From positions 1-54,133 of the forward strand of contig CAJAQO010000279.1 of the NCBI GenBank assembly GCA_903944085.1: a stretch of 54,133 bases of DNA, in the 5' to 3' direction. The position numbers and the translations under genes were made by a program. This document shows positions 25,011 through 33,986 of the stretch, piece by piece; position 1 is the stretch's first letter; the number at the start of each line of letters is the position of its first letter. Source of the DNA: an uncultured Verrucomicrobia subdivision 3 bacterium (GTDB taxonomy: Bacteria > Verrucomicrobiota > Verrucomicrobiia > Limisphaerales > UBA11358). A model generated the notes under the pieces. It was not told where the DNA came from and searched no databases. It saw only the letters and a list, made by a program, of their open reading frames with translations.

Positions 25011-26779
25011 ACGAATTTGTTATGAACACGAATTTTTGTCGCTTTCATATTCAGTTAATTTTGCTGGCCGCGCTCACCGCGAATGGCGTCGAGACAAATT
25101 TTGCCCCGTTGGCGCTGGCGGGCCAGACGTTCATCCACGATCCGTCCACCATCGTCAAGGATGGCAGCAATTATTTCATCTTCGGCACCGGGCCGGGCAT
25201 TCGCACCAAATCGTCGCCGGATTTGATTCATTGGCAAATGGGCGATTCTATTTTCCGCACGCCGCCTGTGTGGACAAAGACGGTGGTGCCTGGCTTCCGG
25301 GGTTCCATGTGGGCACCGGATGTCGTTCGCGTGAACGGGAAATTTTATCTTTATTACGCCGTCTCGACTTTCGGCAAACAAACTTCCGCCATCGGCCTCG
25401 CCACGAATCCGACGCTCGATCCCGACGCGACGAATTATCTGTGGACGGACAGCGGGCCGGTGATCTCGTCCAGTCCGGCCGCAGCGTTCAACACGATTGA
25501 TCCGAGCGCCCTGTTGGATGCCGACGGCAAGTTGTGGCTCGCGTTCGGCTCGTATTGGCAGGGAATTTTTCTGACCGAACTCGATCCGCAGACCGGCCTG
25601 CGTTTCAGCACCAACTCGCCGCTGTTTCAGCTCGCGTGGAATAATTCCATCGAGGCCGCGTGTCTGACGCGGCATGAAAATTTTTATTATCTCTTCGTGA
25701 ACTGGGGCCAATGCTGCCAGGGCACCAACAGCACTTACGAAGTCCGCGTTGGTCGCGCCAAAAAAATCACCGGGCCGTATCGCGACCGCGATGGCGGCGA
25801 CTTGACCACCGGCGGCGGCTCGCCGTTTCTGGCGAGCAGCGGACGTTTCATCGGCCCGGGCCACATCGGCATTGTGGATGACGGCCGCACCAACGGCCCG
25901 ACGCGCTTCAGCTATCATTATTACGATGCCGATACGCAAGGCCGTTCGCGGCTGGCAATTGGAAAGATTGATTGGTCCGATGGCTGGCCGGTGGCAGTGA
26001 ATGACGCGCCAGAAACCACGAACCATTGGAAGCTGATGTGGCACGATGAATTTGACACCAACGGCCCGCCTGATCCGGCGAACTGGAATTACGAGCGCGG
26101 TTTTGTGCGCAACCACGAGCTGCAATGGTATCAGCCGGAAAACGCTTATTGCACCAACGGCCTGCTGATCATCGAAGCAAGGCCGAAGCACAAAGCGAAT
26201 CCAAATTATACCACCAACCGGACTGATTGGCGCGCGAGCCGCAAGTGGATTGAATGCACCTCCGCGAGCCTCACTACGCGCCGATTGCAAGAGTTCAAAT
26301 ACGGCAGGTTCGAGATGCGGGCGCGCATTGACACGCGGCTCGGAAGCTGGCCCGCCTTCTGGACGCTGGGCACCACGCCGCGCATTGGCTGGCCCGCGTG
26401 CGGCGAGGTGGACATCATGGAATATTACACCGGCACCGTGCTGGCCAATATTGATTACGGAATTAATGGCAAAAGCAAATGGTCCACCGTCAAGCAGCCC
26501 ATCGTTGACCTTGGCGGCGACGCGTGGTCCAAGGAATTTCATCTCTGGACGATGGAGTGGGACGAGCAAAAGATTGACCTGCGGCTCGACGGCAAGCTGA
26601 TGAACCACCTCGACCTCGCGGCCGCCGACAATGCGGATCGCGGCAATCCCTTTCATCGTCCGGTTTATTTCATCTTGAACCAGGCCATCGGCGGCGACAG
26701 CGGCGGCGATCCTTCGCACCTCGCCTATCCTGTCCGTTTCGAGGTGGACTGGGTGCGCGTTTATCAGCGCGCCGAGTAG
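25007..26779 (+). CDS. Secreted GH43-GH16 two-domain glycoside hydrolase
   Basis: A 590-residue secreted enzyme with two catalytic domains. After a signal peptide (hydrophobic run IQLILLAALTANG), residues 30-335 match GH43 endo-arabinanases: HDPSTIVKDG with the base Asp, MWAPDVVRVNGKFYLYYA, IDPSALLDADGKLWLAFGSY, the acid Glu in SIEAACL, and the CCQGTNSTYEVRVGRA stretch typical of arabinan endo-1,5-alpha-arabinosidases. Residues 345-590 form a GH16 domain with the E-x-D-x-x-E catalytic set at E467, D469 and E472 (GEVDIMEYY), as in laminarinases. A second ATG at 25022 is an alternative start. Its ATG overlaps the YmdB stop. Substrates of arabinan and beta-glucan type are inferred from the families. 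Confidence 0.9.
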   Translation: MNEFVMNTNFCRFHIQLILLAALTANGVETNFAPLALAGQTFIHDPSTIVKDGSNYFIFGTGPGIRTKSSPDLIHWQMGDSIFRTPPVWTKTVVPGFRGSMWAPDVVRVNGKFYLYYAVSTFGKQTSAIGLATNPTLDPDATNYLWTDSGPVISSSPAAAFNTIDPSALLDADGKLWLAFGSYWQGIFLTELDPQTGLRFSTNSPLFQLAWNNSIEAACLTRHENFYYLFVNWGQCCQGTNSTYEVRVGRAKKITGPYRDRDGGDLTTGGGSPFLASSGRFIGPGHIGIVDDGRTNGPTRFSYHYYDADTQGRSRLAIGKIDWSDGWPVAVNDAPETTNHWKLMWHDEFDTNGPPDPANWNYERGFVRNHELQWYQPENAYCTNGLLIIEARPKHKANPNYTTNRTDWRASRKWIECTSASLTTRRLQEFKYGRFEMRARIDTRLGSWPAFWTLGTTPRIGWPACGEVDIMEYYTGTVLANIDYGINGKSKWSTVKQPIVDLGGDAWSKEFHLWTMEWDEQKIDLRLDGKLMNHLDLAAADNADRGNPFHRPVYFILNQAIGGDSGGDPSHLAYPVRFEVDWVRVYQRAE

Positions 26780-26954
26780 CCCCGCCAGCGGCTTTGGATT
26801 GCAGTTCCGCCTGGCTTCCAAGCCCGCGCTTTGCCTCGGCTCACCGTTAAAACGTAACCTTTCATCCGCTGCCTCAGTCTGATCTGAAGAGTTTCTCGCC
26901 AGCGCGCAGTTCAAAGGCGTCTGGGGGCGACTTTCAAACAAACAACTCATACAA

Positions 26955-27374
26955 ATGAAATTGATCAAACTCACAAAAATCATGCTGGGCGGCTTGTTGC
27001 TGCTCGGTGCCATCACCCAAGCCCAGGCGGACGACAAAAAAGTAGATCCCTCCGGCACTTACATCTGGACCATGCCCGGCCGCAATGGCGGAGCCGACCG
27101 CACGAACACCCTCGTGCTGAAGTTCGAAGGCGACAAGCTGACCGGCAAAATTTCCGCCCCCGGACGCGCCGGTGCGGTGACTGAAACCGAAATCGCCGAT
27201 GGCAAGCTCGCCGGCGCGGAAGTTTCCTTTACCGTGGTGCGCACCTTCAATGGCAACTCCATGACAAACAAATACTCCGGCACGCTGGCGGACGGTGCCA
27301 TCAAGGGCAAAGTTGAATTTACCCGGAACGGCGACACCCAGTCCCGCGATTGGGAAGCCAAGCAGCAGAAATAG
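26955..27374 (+). CDS. Small secreted beta-rich protein
   Basis: A 139-residue protein with a signal peptide (IMLGGLLLLGAITQAQA, residues 9-25). The mature part has alternating strands (LVLKFEGDKLTGKIS, KYSGTLADGAIKGKVEF) that resemble a small lipocalin-like or beta-barrel fold common in planctomycete and verrucomicrobial hypothetical proteins. I do not recognise a named family. It stands alone between the GH43-GH16 gene and a strong terminator, so it is likely expressed by itself. Confidence 0.8.
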   Translation: MKLIKLTKIMLGGLLLLGAITQAQADDKKVDPSGTYIWTMPGRNGGADRTNTLVLKFEGDKLTGKISAPGRAGAVTETEIADGKLAGAEVSFTVVRTFNGNSMTNKYSGTLADGAIKGKVEFTRNGDTQSRDWEAKQQK

Positions 27375-27401
27375 TCCCCTGTTTTCATACAAACAATCTC
27401 T

Positions 27402-27434
27402 GCGCGCAACCGAAAGGTTGCGCGCTTTTGTTTT
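27402..27434 (+). terminator. Strong intrinsic terminator
   Basis: GCGCGCAACC-GAAA-GGTTGCGCGC is a perfect 10-bp stem closed by a GAAA tetraloop, followed by TTTTGTTTT. It lies 27 bases after the stop of the small secreted protein and isolates it from array 4. Confidence 0.95.
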
Positions 27435-27458
27435 GGAATGTGCGGACATGTCCACGCT

Positions 27459-27790
27459 TTCCCACTGGGAGAAATGTCTTCCACTGGGAAAGCGGCGACC
27501 TGTCACCGCACTTCAGGTGAGAACGGCGCTCCGCCTTTCAAAACGGCCAGTTTTCCCTTGTATTTGTCAGAAAGTGCGAAGAATTTGTCTCGCAGCGGAT
27601 GCGATTTCCCTCGAAGCACGCACGCTTTTTGGAAAAGCACGCTTGATTTTAGGAAAATCGAGCTTGATTTGTCACAACTCAACTGTGCTTTTCCTAAAAT
27701 CGCTTGCGCTTTGCCTCATGTCATGCGCGATTTCAGAGAAATTGCGGGTGTTCAGAGCAAAATCGCCGGCACCGCAACCTCAAGCGACGG
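27459..27790. repeat. 21-bp phased palindromic array 4 (orphan)
   Basis: Units with the pattern G-(A/C)-T-T-T recur at exactly 21-base steps: 27561, 27582, 27603, 27624, 27645, 27666, 27687, 27708, 27729 and 27750. Looser units extend back to about 27459, including two CCACTGGG copies, and on to about 27790. Several units hold a dyad around three central bases: GCTTTT-TGG-AAAAGC at 27624, GATTTT-AGG-AAAATC at 27645, and ATTTC-AGA-GAAAT at 27730. The sequence is unlike the other arrays. No FN3-like gene follows on either strand; the M48 gene is convergent. Direction is unknown. Confidence 0.85.
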
Positions 27791-27927
27791 GAGTCAGGCT
27801 TGCATTCCGACATTAATGATGCCTGTCGGGCTGGTATTGAATGGTCACTAAACTGTTTGGGCGAAGAGATTTCAGGATAAGTCGCAAGGCTGACAGGAAG
27901 TGACAAAACCGGACGGCACGAAGCGGC

Positions 27928-29901
27928 TTATACTTCAACCCCCAGCGGCGGGATGGGACAGTCCAGCGTATCGGCGATGGCCCGGAGCAGTTCGGCCTCC
28001 GCCTCCACGATCACGCCATCGGCTCCGACGACGTAGATGCTCGCTTCCAGCAGGTTTTTCTTGATGATGGACACGGCTTGCACCAGCCGGTTCAACGCGG
28101 CGTCAAGCTGTTCGACACCGCAGGCGTCACGCGGCAGCAACTCCACGGGCGCATTGGCGGGGGCGTGCAGATATGGCGCGCCGGTCGCGAACGCCTGCGC
28201 GATGGCCGCGTCATCGCTGCTGCCGGCATATGCCAGCGAGGACAACACCACGGCGCAATCCGGCACGAGCGGCTTCAACGTGTAAAATTGGACGGTCGGC
28301 TGGCGCGCGTGGCCAAAATTTGATTCCAAGTGCCGCAGCACAATCTTCTGCACGACGAACTCGAAGAGTTCCACTTTGCCATCGCTGCCGATGAGCCATT
28401 GCAAGGTCTGTGAAAACTGCGTGAACTTGCTGGCGTCGAGTTGCCGCAACGCGGGCAGCGCGAGATTGACCAGCGGGAGCCGCGCCTGAGCGGCGGTTTT
28501 GGTGACATCCGGAAACAACGCCAGCGTCTTTTGGGAAACGGCTGGCGACATCTGGCCCGCGAGTCTGGCAATTTGCGTGGCGCGCAGTGAATCGTCGTGG
28601 CTCAACAGCAACGCGTAAATCAAGGCCATGGCGTCGAGCGGTTCGCGGGCGGCGGCCTGCAGATTTTCCGGCAGCGCGTTGCGCAATTGCACGGCGTATT
28701 GCAAATGGAGCGGAGTCGGGTTGCCCAAGTTGGGCAGCACGGAACGGGTTTTAATGACCGGCGGCGCTTCATCCTCGGACGCGAGAATGGTGCTGCCGAG
28801 GACGGTGCCAAAAATGGGCTGCATGGCCGGCGGCGGCGCATGTCGCGGCGGCGGGTTGCGCGAAAGATGCAAGTTTTCGGTAGCGTCATCCTCCAGCCGG
28901 TGAAATTTCCCGTCCCAGTTGGGATCAATTGCCTGAATGCGCGTTTCCAGCGGCGGGTGCGTGGCCAGCGCGCCAAAAAACGCCTCGCGCAATCCGCTGG
29001 CAAAAAACAAATGGCTGGCATCCGAAGCGTGCGGCGATTCCATGGTCGAGCCATAGCCGCCGATTTTCTGGAGCGCTCCGGATAGGCCGGCGGGATTGCG
29101 CGTGAACTGCACCGAAGACGCATCGGCGAGAAATTCGCGCTGGCGGCTGATCGCCGCCTGAATCAGCCGTCCGAAAAAAACACCGAGCGAACCGATGACC
29201 AAAAGCATGATGCCAATGACGGGCAGCAGATTTTTATCGCGGCTGCTGCTGCTGCGCGTATACAGCAAAATCCGGCCGAGGGTGGCGATGCAAAAAATCC
29301 CGAACAGCACGCCGATGAGCCGGAGGTTCAGCCGCATGTCGCCGTTCAGGATGTGGCTGAACTCGTGGCCGATGACGCCCTGCAATTCATCGCGCGACAG
29401 CTTGGTCATGCAGTTATGCGTGACCGCCACGGCGGCGTCGCTGGGCGTGTGGCCGGCGGCGAAAGCATTGATGCCGTCCTCCCCGTCCAGCACATAAACC
29501 TTCGGCATCGGCACGCCGGACGCGATGGACATTTCCTCCACGATGTTGAGCAGCTTGCGCTCGTCGGGATCGTTGGTGTTGGAAGCGATCAGCCGGCCGT
29601 CGAGCGATTCAGCCACTGCGCTGCCGCCGGCGGACAAGGCCATTGTTTTCCAGGCGCTGCCAAGAAAGATGACCGCGATGGTCCCGAACGCCACCATGGC
29701 GAAAAGCCCTGGATTCCAAATCGCGAAGGCAGGCTGCGCGCCATCATAATAATGGTGGTGTTGTTTTAACGCAACATAACCGGAAGCAAACAACGCGACG
29801 CCGTAAATCATCACGATCATGGAGATGACCGCGAGCACGAAATAAATAATCAGCCACTTGGTCTTGCGGCGGGCGTGATCCTGTTGCGCAAAAAAGTCCA
29901 T
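27928..29901 (-). CDS. M48 membrane metalloprotease (HtpX-like) with long C-terminal domain
   Basis: A 657-residue membrane protease. Two hydrophobic segments at about 18-42 and 65-83 precede the zinc site H-E-F-S-H (179-183), followed by further membrane segments (LIGVLFGIFCIATL, VIGIMLLVIGSLGVFF) and the conserved REFLADASSVQFTRNP. That part matches HtpX-like M48 proteases, which are usually near 300 residues. The remaining 300 residues are a mostly helical domain of unknown role ending in a TerB-like EAEAELLRAIADTL. ATG 29901 is preferred to a codon 21 bases upstream. The LemA gene is 66 bases upstream, the common LemA-M48 pairing, pointing to envelope quality control. Confidence 0.88.
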   Translation of the reverse strand: MDFFAQQDHARRKTKWLIIYFVLAVISMIVMIYGVALFASGYVALKQHHHYYDGAQPAFAIWNPGLFAMVAFGTIAVIFLGSAWKTMALSAGGSAVAESLDGRLIASNTNDPDERKLLNIVEEMSIASGVPMPKVYVLDGEDGINAFAAGHTPSDAAVAVTHNCMTKLSRDELQGVIGHEFSHILNGDMRLNLRLIGVLFGIFCIATLGRILLYTRSSSSRDKNLLPVIGIMLLVIGSLGVFFGRLIQAAISRQREFLADASSVQFTRNPAGLSGALQKIGGYGSTMESPHASDASHLFFASGLREAFFGALATHPPLETRIQAIDPNWDGKFHRLEDDATENLHLSRNPPPRHAPPPAMQPIFGTVLGSTILASEDEAPPVIKTRSVLPNLGNPTPLHLQYAVQLRNALPENLQAAAREPLDAMALIYALLLSHDDSLRATQIARLAGQMSPAVSQKTLALFPDVTKTAAQARLPLVNLALPALRQLDASKFTQFSQTLQWLIGSDGKVELFEFVVQKIVLRHLESNFGHARQPTVQFYTLKPLVPDCAVVLSSLAYAGSSDDAAIAQAFATGAPYLHAPANAPVELLPRDACGVEQLDAALNRLVQAVSIIKKNLLEASIYVVGADGVIVEAEAELLRAIADTLDCPIPPLGVEV

Positions 29902-29967
29902 TAAAACAATTCCGAATCTCAAATCCCGAAATGCGAAATCAATTCGTCATTCGCCATTCGCAACTCG

Positions 29968-30615
29968 TCATTGGAAAGAAACTTTCGGCGCGTCCTTTTG
30001 TTCCGGCTTGTCAATGACGAACAGCTCCGCCGCCGTAAAATTGAAAGTGTTCGCAATGAGGTTGCTCGGAAACACTTCGCGGTCGGTGTTATAGGTCATC
30101 ACGGAATCATTGTAAGCCTGGCGCGCGAAGGAAATTTTGTTTTCCGTCGAGGTCAGCTCCTCGGTGAGCTGCATCATGTTTTGATTCGCCTTCAGGTCGG
30201 GATACTGTTCGCTCACCATCATCAGGCGGCTCAATGTGCCGCCGAGGCCGGACTCCGCCGCGGTCAGATTCTTCATCGCTAAGGCTTCGCCGGGATTGGC
30301 GGCGGCGGCTTTCGAGGCGGCGTAAGCGATGTTGCGCGCGGCGGTAACGGCTTCCAGCGTGCCGCGCTCGTGCGCCATGTAGCCTTTCGCGGTCTCGACG
30401 AGATTGGGAATCAGGTCGTAGCGGCGCTTGAGCTGCACGTCAATTTGCGCGTAAGCATTTTTGTAACGGTTGCGCATGGTCACGAGCTTGTTGTAAATGC
30501 CCATGATCCAGAAACCAATGATGATCGCCACGAGGACCAGGCCGCCGAGCACGATCAGGGCAATCATGCCCAACGCGAGCGTTGCCGGTTCCGCCAATAT
30601 AATTGCAGTTGTCAT
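29968..30615 (-). CDS. lemA: LemA family protein
   Basis: A 215-residue LemA protein: an N-terminal membrane segment (LALGMIALIVLGGLVLVAIIIGFWIMGIY, given here as two parts around residues 12-40) and then a long helical bundle. NKLVTMRNRYKNAYAQIDVQ and RRYDLIPNLVETAKGYMAHE are the family signatures. It is one gene upstream of the HtpX-like protease and is usually found with it. The outward helical domain probably interacts with that protease or its substrates; the exact role of LemA is not established. Confidence 0.94.
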   Translation of the reverse strand: MTTAIILAEPATLALGMIALIVLGGLVLVAIIIGFWIMGIYNKLVTMRNRYKNAYAQIDVQLKRRYDLIPNLVETAKGYMAHERGTLEAVTAARNIAYAASKAAAANPGEALAMKNLTAAESGLGGTLSRLMMVSEQYPDLKANQNMMQLTEELTSTENKISFARQAYNDSVMTYNTDREVFPSNLIANTFNFTAAELFVIDKPEQKDAPKVSFQ

Positions 30616-30720
30616 AATGTTTTTCCTTTGTATTTAACTTTGCTTATTGCTAGGGCAAATGGTGCCGCCGGGCAATGATAATTTCCGGCAAAAATTGGAA
30701 GTCCTCGCGGCCGGCTGCCA

Positions 30721-31944
30721 TTACGGCATGACTTCCACCGGCATGCCGACCCACACCAGCTTGACCAAATATTCCGCGTCCCAGTTCGCCAGCCGAAAAC
30801 AGCCGTGCGATTCGGTGCGCCCCACCTGTTCCGGTCCCGGCGTGCCGTGCATGCCGTAGCCCGGCTTGTCGAGGCCGATCCACGCGACGCCGACGGGATT
30901 GTTGGGGCCAGGCGGCAAAATCAATTTATGACCGATGGCCTGCGCCTCCGGCGATTCGGGAAACACCGCCGGGTCGAAGGTGTAATTGGGATTCGGCGCG
31001 ATGGCCTTTACTTTCAATTCGCCGACCGGCCGCTTATCGAAGTGCGCCCCGATGCTGCACGGAAAATGCGCCAGCAAATTCGTCGCCGCGTCGAACGCCT
31101 CCAGAAATCGTTCCGACAAATGAATCATCACGAACGCCGCCTTGGCGTCCGGCTCCGGATAATCCACGTCCGTGATCTTCAAAACGGTTTCCGCCGACAC
31201 CTTCGCCCAGTTCACCTCCGGATTTAATTTTTGAATCAGCGCCGGATGCGCATGGGCCTTCTCCGCGACGAGTTCCAGAATGGTCTCGTATTCCAGCGCG
31301 GACTGCTGCGCTTTGGCGAGCCACGTTTTGCCGAGCGGTTGGAGCCGCGCGAGGTCCTCCGTGGTCACGACATAATCCGCGAGCAACGGCGCATCGAGCG
31401 TGAGCTGCGCCCGCGTGTTCGTGTCCAGCGCGCCACTGGCAAAGAGATTCTCCGAACGCTGAAACGCCGCCAGCGCCGCGCGGGTTTGCGACCCGATCGC
31501 GCCGTCAATCGACCCCGGCGAAAGCGCGCGCCGCGCCAGCGCGACCTGCGCCTCCAGCAGACTCCGCACCGGCCGGGGAAAATCCGCTGCCACGGCGGTC
31601 GGCAAGACCGGAACATTCGAGGACACAACCGGCGGCAAGGGCTTCGGAATTTCAACCGGCGGCGACGACACGCTCACCGCATTGGTGACGCGCGGCGGCG
31701 GTTCCATTGGCTTTTCCACGGGCACCGGCGGAGGAACCACCGGCGGCGGCAACTGCTTTATGGTTTGCGTCGTCGTGGCTGGCCGCAGCTTGGAAGTTTT
31801 TCCTGGATGTTTTTGGTGCCACCACAGCCAGCCCAGGCCGGCCACAATGGCGAGCAACAGCAGCACGGCAAAAAGATCGCCGAGCCGGCTGCGGCGCTTG
31901 GACGGGCCTGTTCCCAAAATTGGCACGCGACCATTTAGCCACAC
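30721..31944 (-). CDS. L,D-transpeptidase with peptidoglycan-binding-like domain
   Basis: A 407-residue envelope enzyme that cross-links or anchors peptidoglycan. One membrane segment lies at about residues 22-45 (LFAVLLLLAIVAGLGWLWW). A proline-rich linker, a PG_binding_1-like repeat (LARRALSPGSIDGAIGSQTRAALAAFQ, split around 130-156) and a LysM-like part follow. The C-terminal YkuD domain has GYGMHGTP and the catalytic S-H-G-C-F-R-L-A-N. The start is GTG 31944; no in-frame ATG is close. The gene is 23 bases downstream of the cytidylate-kinase-like gene. Confidence 0.9.
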   Translation of the reverse strand: MWLNGRVPILGTGPSKRRSRLGDLFAVLLLLAIVAGLGWLWWHQKHPGKTSKLRPATTTQTIKQLPPPVVPPPVPVEKPMEPPPRVTNAVSVSSPPVEIPKPLPPVVSSNVPVLPTAVAADFPRPVRSLLEAQVALARRALSPGSIDGAIGSQTRAALAAFQRSENLFASGALDTNTRAQLTLDAPLLADYVVTTEDLARLQPLGKTWLAKAQQSALEYETILELVAEKAHAHPALIQKLNPEVNWAKVSAETVLKITDVDYPEPDAKAAFVMIHLSERFLEAFDAATNLLAHFPCSIGAHFDKRPVGELKVKAIAPNPNYTFDPAVFPESPEAQAIGHKLILPPGPNNPVGVAWIGLDKPGYGMHGTPGPEQVGRTESHGCFRLANWDAEYLVKLVWVGMPVEVMP

Positions 31945-31967
31945 TCAAACGCCCAACCCAAGTGCAA

Positions 31968-32666
31968 TCACCGGCCCAGCCGCAACACTTCGTCGCCGAT
32001 GATCCGCGCGGCATTCTCGCAACCGACGCGACTGGTGTTGATGACGAGATGATAGAGCAGCGCGTCATTGATGTCGGCGTGAAAATAAGTTTTCACATAA
32101 CGCGCCCGCGCCTGCTCCTCTTCCAAGCAAAACCGCCGTGCCTCGGCGGGCGATTTGTGGTCATCGCGACAGATGCGCTCGATGCGGTCGTCCAGCGGCG
32201 CGACCAGGCGGACGTGCAGGACGTTCGGCAATTTGGCCGTGACGATGTTGCCCGCGCGGCCGATGAGAATGGCATTGCCCAGCTCCGCCAGTTGCAGCAG
32301 CGTCTCGGCCGTCTGCTGGACCACTTTTTGCGTCGGCGGATGCACGCCAAAAATATCCGCCAGCGTGTCCTCAATCTGCGACGCGCGATCCTCCGGCAGG
32401 AACTGGGCGAGGTATTTTGGGAGATTGTGGTCAGCCAGAACTTTGTCCATGAGTTCACGGTCGAACACCGTCCATGTCGCGCTTTCATGCGGCGAGCGCT
32501 GCTGCAAATAATGGGCAAGCTTCTCGGCGATGAGCACCGCCCCGCAGCCGGCCTGCCGGGAAATGGTGACCGCCCGCCGGACGCGCGGCTCCGTCCCGGC
32601 CTGTCCAGGCGCAACGGTATGGCTGTTAATAAAGGAGAAGCAACGGTCAAGACTGGCATTCATCAT
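31968..32666 (-). CDS. Cytidylate-kinase-like protein
   Basis: A 232-residue P-loop protein of the cytidylate-kinase-like family (AAK_6 type). The loop reads TISRQAGCGAVLIAEKLA, where related proteins have SREPGSGG. FDRELMDKVL, ILIGRAGN and CRDDHKSPAEARR follow in the usual order. The first 30 residues lie before the P-loop and are not conserved. The family's substrate is not settled; a nucleotide-phosphorylating role is inferred only from the fold. The start ATG 32666 could also be the next codon. Confidence 0.85.
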   Translation of the reverse strand: MMNASLDRCFSFINSHTVAPGQAGTEPRVRRAVTISRQAGCGAVLIAEKLAHYLQQRSPHESATWTVFDRELMDKVLADHNLPKYLAQFLPEDRASQIEDTLADIFGVHPPTQKVVQQTAETLLQLAELGNAILIGRAGNIVTAKLPNVLHVRLVAPLDDRIERICRDDHKSPAEARRFCLEEEQARARYVKTYFHADINDALLYHLVINTSRVGCENAARIIGDEVLRLGR

Positions 32667-32775
32667 AAATCACCTCGTGGTTGATGCTTGGTTGATGTTT
32701 CACCTTACTCCCCGTTGGAGGCAAAGATCAAGTGGGCAAAGACGATTTGATGTCTGCTAATGCGGACCGTTAATT

Positions 32776-33615
32776 TTACTCACGCACCAGCATCTCGCTG
32801 TAGGCGCTGGCAATTTGATCCACCAGCGGCGACGGCGCGACCGGCTGGCCGTCGAATGCCGCGACCGGAATAAGGCCGAGCGCGCTTTGCGTCACGAAAA
32901 TCCCCTCCGCATTGCGCAGCATTTCCGGCTTGATGACGCGCTTGTTCGTTTCGAGGCCGAGCGCCTGGCAGATTTCCAGCACGACCGCCCGCGTGATGCC
33001 CGGCAGCACGCCGCGACCGGTCGGCACCGTGCAGATTTTGTCGCGATAAATCCAAAAAATATTTCCGCCCGCCGTTTCCGCCACCTCGCCATTGGTGTTC
33101 ACCAACAAGGCTTCATCCGCGCCTTTTTCCTCGGCCTCGGCGCGCGCCAGCACGTTCAGAATTTTGCTGGTGGACTTGAACGACGACAGCGCATCGCTGG
33201 CCGGAATGCGAAACGACGAAGTAACGAGGCTCCACAGCAACGGCTCATCGCCGTTTTCCGGCGGCAGCGGCTGCAGCGTCAGCGCCAGCGTCGGCTGATC
33301 TGCGCCTTTGGTCGAATAACCGCGCGCGCCCGGGCCGCGCGTCAGCGTCACACGCAACACCGCGTCGGGCAGATTATTTTTCCCGATGAGTTCGCCGGCG
33401 AATTTCTGGATTTCCTTCGCGGTGAACGGCAGCTTGATTTTCAAAAAATCCGCGCCGCGGGCGAGTCGTTCCAAATGCTGCGCCAGCCGGAACGGACGCC
33501 CCTGCGCCACGCGAATGGTTTCAAACAAGCCGTCGCCCAGCAGAAAACCCCGGTCGTTCAAAGGCACGACCGCGTCCGCTTCCGGCAAAAAATTTCCGTT
33601 GAGAAAAACAATCAT
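32776..33615 (-). CDS. Class IV aminotransferase / aminodeoxychorismate lyase-like
   Basis: A 279-residue PLP enzyme of fold type IV. It begins MIVFLNGNFLPEADA, with D-R-G-F-L-L-G-D-G-L-F-E-T-I-R near residue 25, the hallmark of PabC and branched-chain aminotransferases. The PLP lysine lies in F-K-S-T-S-K-I-L-N-V-L and the cofactor glutamate in V-A-E-T-A-G-G-N-I-F-W. GRGVLPGITR and VTQSALGLIPV complete the set. Length favours the PabC/D-amino-acid branch over the longer IlvE, but specificity cannot be assigned. ATG 33615 is preferred over one 15 bases upstream. Confidence 0.88.
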   Translation of the reverse strand: MIVFLNGNFLPEADAVVPLNDRGFLLGDGLFETIRVAQGRPFRLAQHLERLARGADFLKIKLPFTAKEIQKFAGELIGKNNLPDAVLRVTLTRGPGARGYSTKGADQPTLALTLQPLPPENGDEPLLWSLVTSSFRIPASDALSSFKSTSKILNVLARAEAEEKGADEALLVNTNGEVAETAGGNIFWIYRDKICTVPTGRGVLPGITRAVVLEICQALGLETNKRVIKPEMLRNAEGIFVTQSALGLIPVAAFDGQPVAPSPLVDQIASAYSEMLVRE

Positions 33616-33986
33616 GGGAATCAGCCTCATCCTAATGGCTGATTAAATACCCGAACGGGGGGGAATTCGCGAGGAGAAAATGGTGACCACCGCGAAAATG
33701 TCCGGCCTGAATTTCCAGGCAGCCGCCCGCGAGAAAATGGGTTTTTTGCGAGTCCAATATTTTTTGATCAAATCGGCAAACCAGCAAGCCACCAGCCCCA
33801 GCACCACCGCCGATTCATGATTTGAACCACCAAGTAACCAAGTAACCAAGCCGGCAAAACTTTGTTCCTTCGTTCCTTGGCTGTTCAATAAACGAGCGCC
33901 GGCATCGCTATTTTTTCTCCCTCGCCCAAAACACCGCATCGCGCCAGTTTGATATTGCCTAGGACGCAAACTGAGAGTATCGGTTG
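33616..33986. other. Gap between divergent genes
   Basis: About 370 bases between the aminotransferase (minus) and the subtilisin (plus). A weak open frame on the minus strand has no recognisable features and I do not call it. The stretch contains the direct repeats AAGTAACCAAGTAACCAAG (33828-33846) and GTTCCTTCGTTCCTTGG (33864-33880). Their ends are roughly complementary, so they may form a small stem. Promoters of both genes should be here. Confidence 0.5.

Noticed and set aside
25055-27058. 667-codon minus-strand open frame opposite the GH43-GH16 gene
   Set aside because: It is a shadow frame of a clear enzyme gene in high-G+C DNA, with no recognisable motif.
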